In this document: positions 4,930 through 11,238 of the stretch, in pieces
How positions within the stretch are numbered: position 1 is the stretch's first letter
How the letters are laid out: every line of letters starts with the position of its first letter
Assembly (NCBI GenBank): GCA_003519205.1
Contig: DOXE01000375.1
Span: 687 to 11,924, forward strand
DNA: 11,238 bases
Reading direction: 5' to 3'
From: Chloroflexota bacterium
GTDB lineage: Bacteria; Chloroflexota; Anaerolineae; Promineifilales; Promineifilaceae
Notes under the pieces: generated by a model
What the model was told of the DNA's origin: nothing
Databases searched by the model: none
Seen by the model: the letters and a program-made list of their open reading frames with translations, nothing else
Program-made: the position numbers and the translations under genes

Positions 4930-7461
4930 ATGCGAGTACCTTTATCATGGTTGAAAGACTATGTTGACATAACAACATCGATCGAAGAATTGGCCGAGAA
5001 ATTAACTATTGCCGGACTCGAAGTAACGGAAATCGACTATGTCGGCATCCCTGGGGGTCGAGATCTGGAGCGATTGGTTTGGGATCGTGATAAGCTCGTA
5101 GTGGGCCAAATTCTGGAGGTTAAGCCGCATCCCGACGCCGATCGTCTGGTTTTGGCTGTTGTAGACTACGGCGGTGATGAAGAAGAAATAGTCGTTACTG
5201 GTGCGCCAAATCTTTTCCCCTACTTGGGCCAGGGTGATCTCAGCCGACTAGAGCTTTATTCTCCTTTCGCCCTGGAAGGTGCCACTCTCTACGATGGCCA
5301 TCAAGAAGGCCAGGTAAAGATGAAGCTGAAGGGCCGCCAACTGAGGGGGATATACAACCGCTGCATGCTGTGCTCGGAGAAAGAATTGGGGATTAGCGAT
5401 GAGCACGAGGGGATCATGATTTTGCAGGGAAAGTATCAATCAGGAACACCAGTACAGGATGTTCTAGGAGATGCCGTGCTTGAAATTGACATAATCCCCA
5501 ATATCGCCCGTTGCGCCTCAATCGTCGGCGTAGCCCGTGAAGTGGCCGCCTTGACCGGACAAAAGCTCCGGGAACCCAACTATGAGGTGCTACAAGAAGG
5601 CCCGCCAGTTAATAAATTGGTCAGGATAACGACTGATGAGCCAGAATTGAATCCCCGTTTCGTGGCGTTGGTCATCGAAGGCGTTGAACAAAAGCCCAGC
5701 CCAGAATGGATGCAGCGCCGCCTGCGATTGGCTGGACAGCGGCCGATAAACGTCGTCGTAGATATCAGCAATTATGTCATGCTGGAGATGGGCCAACCCA
5801 ATCATACCTTCGACTACGACTTCTTGCGGCGCCGAGCCGACCAATATGACCCTGGCGGACCCATCCACATTCACACTCGGTTGCCAGAAAAAGGGGAAAG
5901 GTTAACTACCTTAGACGGCATTACCCATGAATTACCGCCCTTCACCATTTTAGTGACCGATCCGGTCAATCCTCTAAGCCTGGGGGGAATTATGGGAGGT
6001 GTTGATAGCGAAATCAACGATCGGACGACCAATGTTTTGTTAGAGGCGGCGGCCTGGAATTTCATAAACATCCGCCGCAGCATGGTTGCCTTAAAGATCA
6101 ACAGCGAAGCTGGATTCCGTTTTAGCCGGGGTGTGCATCCCAGCCAGGCCCTCCTAGGGGCAAAGCGGGCCGCCGAGTTGATGCGACTCTACGCCGGTGG
6201 CACCGTAGCCCAGGGCATCGTTGATTATTATCCCAATAAACCATGGCAGAGCCCGATCGTCCTAACGACGGCCGAAGTAAAGCGTATCGGCGGTATCGAC
6301 CTTAGTCAGGTTGAGATCAAGCGCTTGTTGGAATCATTGGAGTTTAAAGTTGACGACCGTGGCGATCACCTGGTCGTCGTCAGTCCAGACCATCGAATGG
6401 ATATCGAACAGAGTCAAGATCTGGTAGAGGAGGTATGCCGTATGTATGGCTACGACCGTATTCCGGAGACGGAGATGAGCGATACATTACCTCCGCAGCG
6501 CAGTAATATCGGGTTAGATCGGGAAGAAAATATCAAGGATCTTCTCGTACAATTGGGTATGCAAGAGATTATCACCTACCGGTTAACCACCCCTGAAAAA
6601 GAAGCCAGATTACTGCCTGTTATAAAATCTCAACCAGATGATCGTCCATATATCACCCTGGCTAATCCGATTACGGTCGAACGGGTGACAATGCGCCATA
6701 GTTTACTGGCTTCCCTCTTGGATATTGTGGCTGTAAACAGGCGATTTCAAGAGCGGATGACTTTCTTTGAAATTGGTCAGATATATCTGGCTGGTGAAGA
6801 AGGTTTGTTGCCAGATGAATTACAGCGCTTGGCATTGGTGATGACTGGACCGCACATTGATCCGGCCTGCGATGGAGATAGGGAGCAGGAGGGGCTAAAC
6901 TTTTTCGATCTCAAAGGAGTCATCGAAGACTTATTCAGCGCTATACACATCTCCGGATTGGCGGCCGAAGCTGCCAGTCACCCAACATTTCGCCCAGGGC
7001 GGACTGCCCGCTTGTTGGTCAACGACCGGCAAATCGGCTGGCTTGGAGAATTGCATCCGTTGGTGGTCGAGGTGTTTGGTATCCATGGAGATTGGCCGGT
7101 AATCGCCGCCGAGCTCGATCTAGAAGTGATCCTACCCCTTATCCCGGATGAATTCCAAGTGAGAGCCGTATCCGCCTATCCGGCTGTTCTGGAGGATATC
7201 GCCCTGATCGTCGATCGCGGCATACCGGCCGCAGAAGTGTTAAACATCATCGACAAAGCCGGTGGATACTTGCTGCAAAAAGCTGAACTGTTCGATGTAT
7301 ATGAAGGAAACCCGATCCCGCGAGGGAAAAAAAGCCTGGCTTACCATCTGACATTTCAATCGCCCGATAAAACGCTTACCGACAGGGTTGTCCGGAAAAA
7401 CCGGGAACGGATCGTCAAGCAGCTCGAGCGTCAGCTTGGGGCAACGTTACGGGACGCTTGA
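4930..7461 (+). CDS. pheT: phenylalanyl-tRNA synthetase beta subunit
   Basis: This is the non-catalytic and editing subunit of PheRS; it binds tRNA-Phe and hydrolyses mischarged Tyr-tRNA-Phe. The N-terminus MRVPLSWLKDYVDI is typical. Domains in order: an OB-fold tRNA-binding (EMAP-like) domain (~52-180, with HPDADRL and MLCSEKELG), the B3/B4 editing region (~215-425, with GQPNHTFDYD; H292 lies in the segment of the editing-site His), B5 (~444-512, ending MYGYDRIPE), the class II-like core (~525-740), and the ferredoxin-fold anticodon-binding domain (~748-843, from SAYPAVLEDIALIVD). At 843 residues it is slightly longer than the common ~800, partly from extra sequence in the OB domain (~98-127). 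A usual PN-RPDCLS segment reads PNIARCASIVG here, a mild divergence. The separation from pheS by a membrane-protein gene is unusual. No convincing terminator follows. Confidence 0.97.
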   Translation: MRVPLSWLKDYVDITTSIEELAEKLTIAGLEVTEIDYVGIPGGRDLERLVWDRDKLVVGQILEVKPHPDADRLVLAVVDYGGDEEEIVVTGAPNLFPYLGQGDLSRLELYSPFALEGATLYDGHQEGQVKMKLKGRQLRGIYNRCMLCSEKELGISDEHEGIMILQGKYQSGTPVQDVLGDAVLEIDIIPNIARCASIVGVAREVAALTGQKLREPNYEVLQEGPPVNKLVRITTDEPELNPRFVALVIEGVEQKPSPEWMQRRLRLAGQRPINVVVDISNYVMLEMGQPNHTFDYDFLRRRADQYDPGGPIHIHTRLPEKGERLTTLDGITHELPPFTILVTDPVNPLSLGGIMGGVDSEINDRTTNVLLEAAAWNFINIRRSMVALKINSEAGFRFSRGVHPSQALLGAKRAAELMRLYAGGTVAQGIVDYYPNKPWQSPIVLTTAEVKRIGGIDLSQVEIKRLLESLEFKVDDRGDHLVVVSPDHRMDIEQSQDLVEEVCRMYGYDRIPETEMSDTLPPQRSNIGLDREENIKDLLVQLGMQEIITYRLTTPEKEARLLPVIKSQPDDRPYITLANPITVERVTMRHSLLASLLDIVAVNRRFQERMTFFEIGQIYLAGEEGLLPDELQRLALVMTGPHIDPACDGDREQEGLNFFDLKGVIEDLFSAIHISGLAAEAASHPTFRPGRTARLLVNDRQIGWLGELHPLVVEVFGIHGDWPVIAAELDLEVILPLIPDEFQVRAVSAYPAVLEDIALIVDRGIPAAEVLNIIDKAGGYLLQKAELFDVYEGNPIPRGKKSLAYHLTFQSPDKTLTDRVVRKNRERIVKQLERQLGATLRDA

Positions 7462-7473
7462 CAAACGAGCGCT

Positions 7474-7487
7474 AACCATTGGTGGTT
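7474..7487 (+). repeat. short inverted repeat between pheT and the MarR gene
   Basis: AACCA (7474-7478) and TGGTT (7483-7487) flank a 4-nt loop; four T overlap its end. A TTGACA (7458-7463) overlaps the pheT stop codon, but no -10 lies at the right distance. The repeat could be a weak terminator or an operator for the adjacent MarR protein; the sequence does not decide this. Confidence 0.25.
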
Positions 7488-7499
7488 TTCAGGATTTAA

Positions 7500-7994
7500 A
7501 TGGACAGTCTTTTTATATATTTCCGGGGAACTAGAGGTCTTATGGCTGATCCACACAAAATATACACGGTGCTTAAAGAGATATTCTTTCTTTTGGACGA
7601 CGGCGATCGACGTTTGTTTGACACCTTCAACCTGACCTCGACCAGGTTTTATGCTCTCGTTCACCTGGGCGAACAACCAGGAATGTCCTTGAGTGAATTA
7701 TCTAGCTTGTTGTTATGCGACAAGAGTAATGCCACGCGGATCTTCAAAGGTTTGGAATCAGAAGGGTTGGTCTTTCGGCGTCCACACGAAACGGACGGCC
7801 GGACACTGCGACTCTATTTAAGCAATACCGGGGCGACGTTGCTGCGCAAAGTGATCGCGGCTCATCAGGAGTTTAATGAAAAAAGGTTTGAGGATCTAGA
7901 GCCAAGGGAATCAGAAGAATTACTTAATGACCTATTAGTGCTAAAACACAATTTGCACGATCATCTGGACGACCAGGTTCTTCTTTTGAAATGA
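7500..7994 (+). CDS. MarR-family transcriptional regulator
   Basis: This winged-helix DNA-binding protein would act as a dimer, usually as a ligand-responsive repressor. From ATG 7500 (164 residues), helices at ~20-60 precede a helix-turn-helix (~64-88, SLSELSSLLLCDKSNATRIF) and a wing (~91-108, with the typical D-GR signature at 99-101), then the C-terminal dimerisation helices. Two starts are possible. ATG 7500 has AGGA 5 nt upstream. ATG 7542 has AGAGG 4 nt upstream and gives 150 residues, closer to the family norm, without the odd MDSLFIYFRGTRGL extension; I lean slightly to 7542 as biologically correct but give the longer frame. It lies 38 nt after pheT on the same strand and may share its transcript. 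Ligand and targets cannot be read from the sequence; the GT39 gene downstream is a possible target. Confidence 0.88.
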   Translation: MDSLFIYFRGTRGLMADPHKIYTVLKEIFFLLDDGDRRLFDTFNLTSTRFYALVHLGEQPGMSLSELSSLLLCDKSNATRIFKGLESEGLVFRRPHETDGRTLRLYLSNTGATLLRKVIAAHQEFNEKRFEDLEPRESEELLNDLLVLKHNLHDHLDDQVLLLK

Positions 7995-8087
7995 GCACAA
8001 GGCGCTGCGAATTGGCGACTGGGGACGGAAATCTGCCGATTAGAGTCGGATTTTGGATATTGGACCAGTTTAAAGATTAACCAAATC

Positions 8088-10973
8088 ATGCCCCCGTTAT
8101 CAAATTCTTTTCGGCGCTTGCGGGCGAGAATAAACAATTCAACCACAGTGCAAGAAGCTATTATCCTGTTGTTTCTTGCCCTTTTAGCTCTCGTCCCCCG
8201 ACTTTACCGTATCAACAACATCCCGGCCGGCCTGGCTGGAGATGAGCTATTCAATGCCATCGATGCCTTGCGTCTCGGTCCGGGAAGCTGGCAAATTTAC
8301 TTCGAAGGTAACAACGGCCGGGAAGCTCTTCATCTCTACTTGATCGCTCTGTCATTGCGGGTCTTTGGCCAAACGGTATGGGCTGTCCGCATGCCAGCAG
8401 TCCTCCTCGGAACTGGCAGCGTCCTCTTGGCTTTTGGTATCGGCCGCAGCGAGTTCAATCGGCGGGTGGGCTTCGTCGCCGGGGCTCTCATAGCTGTCTC
8501 CTTTTGGCCGGTCATTCAATCTCGGTGGGGGTTTCGGGCTGTCAGCCTAACTTTTATGACCGCCTTGACGATATACCTGTGTAGTCTGGCATTGCGAAAA
8601 GAGGGTAAACAGACCTTACTTTGGTTGGCTGCCGGCATCGCCTTTGGCTTAACGATGTACTCTTACATCCCTGCGCGGCTATTTCCCTTCGTCATCCTCT
8701 TCTGGTTGATTTGGTTGGCCCTGACCCAACACGAGCTCATCCGCCAGAAGTTGCAGGGCATATTGTCAAGTCTGGTTACAGCTTTGATTTTTTTCGCCCC
8801 ATTTGGCTTGTACATGATCCAGAACCCCGAAAAAGTGAATCAACGTATCCGCGGTTTCAGGAGCGTATTTGACAAAGTCCACGATGGCCAATTAGAAGCT
8901 TTATTTGATCCGGTTTCGAACACGATCCGGATGTTCTTCATCAGTGGCGACGCCGCTCCCCGTTACTTCATGGTCGGCCAGCCTGTTTTTGATCCGCTAG
9001 TGGGCATTTTATTGATAGCCGGTTTAATCAGCACTATCTGGTTTGCCTTGGTTAAACCTCAGGGGCAGGATAAACGCGCAGCATACGGCCTCCTGCTTCT
9101 TTGGTTAGGGGCGATGCTTGTCCCGGGTGCACTGGCAGGATTCGACAGTTTTACATTACGTGCATCAGGAGCTATCGTGCCGTTGTACCTGATGGTAGCC
9201 ATTGGTCTGGAAACGATTTACAGCCTCCTGAAGAGAAAATGGCCGGCCCGGCGTGTTTTATGGCAACGTGGTTTTGCCATCGTAGTAATGGTGGGGCTGG
9301 CAATTACCCTCGTCCGCACCTGGCACACCTACTTCAAGGTGTGGATCGACGGCACAAATGCACGAAATGTATACCATCTTGCTTTGGCCGAAATCGGCCG
9401 GTACCTCGAAGAAAATCCGCCACCGGAAGGCACCGAAATCTTCATCGCCTACGATTATGTGGCCGAGACGACACCCCAAGCCTTTCCGTATTACAGTGAC
9501 CTACCGGCGACCTGGTTTAACTACAATGATAGCTTCGGCTGGCGTCCTGATGAGAGTACGATCTGGTACTTTGAACCCATCAATCGGCCGTTGAATCCGC
9601 AGTCAATCGGCCAACTAGCGCCAATCAGTGAAATCGAAACCATCCATTATGGCAATGGTGATCCTGCCTTTAGGCTCTATCGAGCTAATACGAGCCAGGT
9701 AAACTGGATACCACAACATCCCCTCGACGTACGCTTTGAGGACGGCCCCCGGCTTATCGGTTTCGATTTTCCCGGTACTCTGTTGCGCGGGGAAGAGATC
9801 CCAATGACTTTGCATTGGCAAGTGCCGGATGAACTACAACCGCTACCCAACCGGCTGACATATGCCCAAGTTTTTCTACAAGACGAAAGTGGTAATGTCT
9901 GGGCCCAAGGAGAAAAATTGTTGGGTTATCCTGAAGCTGGTTGGCGGAACGGCGATCGCTTTACCACATTTTTAAAATTGGAGGTACCAGAAGGCATACC
10001 CCCTGGGCCTGTCTATCTACGCTTTGGCCTGCGCGACTGGACCGGACCTACCTATAACCTGATAAGCAGTAACCCTGAACGGGCCGGCCCCTTTGTTATA
10101 CGTAGCCAACCTATGATGGACCTCACCGTCCCCGACGATACCCCACTTTTCGATGACACGTTGGCTCTCCAGGGTCATTCCTTCAGCTCCTTTCTTGTGC
10201 CCGGATTACCTATCGACATCGCCCTTGATTGGTTGGTCCTGAACCAGCCCGAGAGCGATTACAGGGTTCAAATGACCTTGTCTCAGCCAGATGCAAACCA
10301 ACCATTCCTAACCCAGACATTTAAGTTGTGGCCAGATATCTATCCACCCTCCCAATGGCTTAAGGGCGAACAGGTGACCACATTTCACCGGTTGGATGTC
10401 CCCTTAGACATTCCCACTGATACCATCCCCCAATTAAACCTTCAATTACTGCCTCCAGATACGGACGAGCCATTCCTCCTTTCCCAAGGAACGAATACTT
10501 TAGCCGAGTTGGAACTGGTATTAAGGGAACACATTTTTGAGCCCCCAGTTTTTGCCTACCCTCTGGAAGCACGTTTCGGGGACGATATTCGCCTGCTCGG
10601 CTACGATTTAGACACCAGTAACAGCTTGCCAAATGGCCAGCTGAGGTTGACCTTGTACTGGCAGGCAATCAATACCCCGGCCGATAGTTACACCGTTTTT
10701 AACCACCTGGTTGGGAATGATGGCCAGATACAGGGCCAACTTGACAGCCCTCCGGTCAGCGATGCCTGGTTAACTTCTACCTGGCTGCCCGGCGAAATCA
10801 TCGTCGACGAACGGGATATCCCGATCCGGCCCAACGCCACGGCCGGCACCTATAGCTTGATCGCAGGCTTGTACACGGCAAGTAATGGCAAGAGAGTGCC
10901 CATAATCGCCGATGGACAAAATCAACCCGGCGACCAGCTCCTGCTATCCACCGTCACGGTCAATCCAGAATAG
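8088..10973 (+). CDS. large GT39-type membrane glycosyltransferase with three beta-sandwich tail domains
   Basis: This 961-residue protein has an N-terminal polytopic half (hydrophobic segments between ~24 and 412) and a long hydrophilic C-terminal half that should face outward. GT39 landmarks: D52-E53 in the first outer loop (GLAGDELFNA) and a following loop with GREALHLYL, as in PMT/ArnT-like GT-C enzymes using polyprenyl-phosphate sugars. After a post-membrane segment (~415-535), the tail holds three similar beta-rich modules at ~545-672, ~685-810 and ~825-958. Each has a strand pattern around 'RLIGFDF/ALQGHSF/RLLGYDL', a spaced 'L-W' strand, and a 'G-x-Y/V-x-L-x-x-GL' type ending. ATG 8088 is the first standard start after the MarR stop in this frame; no clear ribosome binding site precedes it, and the 93-nt gap may hold its own promoter. 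It is only distantly related to the 2626-4899 protein, with a different tail. Substrate unknown. Confidence 0.82.
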   Translation: MPPLSNSFRRLRARINNSTTVQEAIILLFLALLALVPRLYRINNIPAGLAGDELFNAIDALRLGPGSWQIYFEGNNGREALHLYLIALSLRVFGQTVWAVRMPAVLLGTGSVLLAFGIGRSEFNRRVGFVAGALIAVSFWPVIQSRWGFRAVSLTFMTALTIYLCSLALRKEGKQTLLWLAAGIAFGLTMYSYIPARLFPFVILFWLIWLALTQHELIRQKLQGILSSLVTALIFFAPFGLYMIQNPEKVNQRIRGFRSVFDKVHDGQLEALFDPVSNTIRMFFISGDAAPRYFMVGQPVFDPLVGILLIAGLISTIWFALVKPQGQDKRAAYGLLLLWLGAMLVPGALAGFDSFTLRASGAIVPLYLMVAIGLETIYSLLKRKWPARRVLWQRGFAIVVMVGLAITLVRTWHTYFKVWIDGTNARNVYHLALAEIGRYLEENPPPEGTEIFIAYDYVAETTPQAFPYYSDLPATWFNYNDSFGWRPDESTIWYFEPINRPLNPQSIGQLAPISEIETIHYGNGDPAFRLYRANTSQVNWIPQHPLDVRFEDGPRLIGFDFPGTLLRGEEIPMTLHWQVPDELQPLPNRLTYAQVFLQDESGNVWAQGEKLLGYPEAGWRNGDRFTTFLKLEVPEGIPPGPVYLRFGLRDWTGPTYNLISSNPERAGPFVIRSQPMMDLTVPDDTPLFDDTLALQGHSFSSFLVPGLPIDIALDWLVLNQPESDYRVQMTLSQPDANQPFLTQTFKLWPDIYPPSQWLKGEQVTTFHRLDVPLDIPTDTIPQLNLQLLPPDTDEPFLLSQGTNTLAELELVLREHIFEPPVFAYPLEARFGDDIRLLGYDLDTSNSLPNGQLRLTLYWQAINTPADSYTVFNHLVGNDGQIQGQLDSPPVSDAWLTSTWLPGEIIVDERDIPIRPNATAGTYSLIAGLYTASNGKRVPIIADGQNQPGDQLLLSTVTVNPE

Positions 10974-11056
10974 AGTCCGCTGTCAGCCGTCCACACCTTA
11001 CTCGTTTGAACGAAGGCCTGGAAGAAAGTAATTACACCCACGAGCCAATCAACAGT

Positions 11057-11238
11057 TCAGGGCACAATCGTGATGGGAACTGAATGCGGCGTTGGGAAAT
11101 TGCCGTCATGACGGACAAGGACGAGACGAATGACATAATCGCCAGGCGATAAAGCATTGGCCTGTAACGATTCCAAAACGCCATTGACAACGCTTTGAGA
11201 ATGAGTTGTACCAAAAGTGGTCCATGAAGTAGGTGACC
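11057..11238 (-). CDS. C-terminal end of a probable secreted/extracytoplasmic protein (5' part outside window)
   Basis: On the reverse strand a frame is open from the window edge to TGA (complement of 11057-11059), giving 59 residues that end FPTPHSVPITIVP. It has W, then H-S-x-x-V-x-NGVL, then the strand pattern LSPGDYVIRLVLVRHDGNF. This is the look of a terminal beta-sandwich domain found at the end of bacterial extracytoplasmic proteins (for example after penicillin-binding or repeat domains). The overlapping reverse frame that begins with an ATG at 11214 is basic, Met/Arg-rich and unconvincing. The gene is convergent with the GT39 gene; 83 nt lie between the two stops, with no clear terminator. 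The family assignment of the whole protein is not possible from this fragment. Confidence 0.55.
   Translation of the reverse strand, partial: SPTSWTTFGTTHSQSVVNGVLESLQANALSPGDYVIRLVLVRHDGNFPTPHSVPITIVP

Noticed and set aside
8029..8053. Hairpin with AAATC/GATTT and CGA/TCG arms followed by four T between the MarR gene and the third GT39 gene
   Set aside because: The stem is interrupted by a 3-nt bulge and the T run is short; it is too weak to call a terminator or operator.
10974..11056. Bidirectional terminator between the convergent genes
   Set aside because: Only a 4-bp stem (TCGT/ACGA near 11004-11015) without a T run is visible.
11032..11214. Reverse frame of 60 residues starting at ATG 11214
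   Set aside because: Its composition is not protein-like, and the overlapping frame ending at 11057 has a clear beta-strand pattern and is open to the window edge.

Overview
The window looks like a chromosomal segment of a Chloroflexota bacterium (Anaerolineae/Caldilineae-like). The basis is indirect: very large GT39-type membrane glycosyltransferases with extracytoplasmic beta-sandwich tails, mixed base composition, and pheS/pheT neighbours with intervening membrane genes. No rRNA or other marker is present, so the phylum is an inference. All genes lie on the + strand except a truncated one entering from the right end on the - strand.

Layout: (1) 2-1180, the 3' part of a GT39-like membrane protein gene, cut by the window start. 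(2) 1181-1533, a regulatory region. It holds a near-consensus sigma70 promoter, a 27-codon leader ORF with three consecutive Phe codons that starts 3 nt or less from the predicted transcription start, a long antiterminator rod, an overlapping intrinsic terminator, and a weaker second promoter candidate. (3) 1534-2562, pheS. (4) 2626-4899, a full-length paralogue of the gene in (1), sitting between pheS and pheT. (5) 4930-7461, pheT. (6) 7500-7994, a MarR-family regulator. (7) 8088-10973, a third, more distant GT39-type protein with three tail domains. (8) 11057-11238 on the - strand, the C-terminus of a probable secreted protein, convergent with (7).

How it fits together: PheS and PheT form phenylalanyl-tRNA synthetase. 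The leader looks like ribosome-mediated attenuation, analogous in logic to enterobacterial pheM-pheST. When charged tRNA-Phe is scarce, a ribosome stalled on the Phe triplet leaves the antiterminator strand free just in front of it; otherwise the terminator forms. Because a GT39 gene lies between pheS and pheT with short gaps, an envelope glycosyltransferase may be co-transcribed under tRNA-Phe control. The two paralogues around pheS are visibly more AT-rich than pheS and pheT, which suggests a later insertion or duplication that split a pheST operon.

The strongest candidate for something undescribed is the leader system at 1224-1404, followed by the GT39/helical-repeat/beta-sandwich fusion family.
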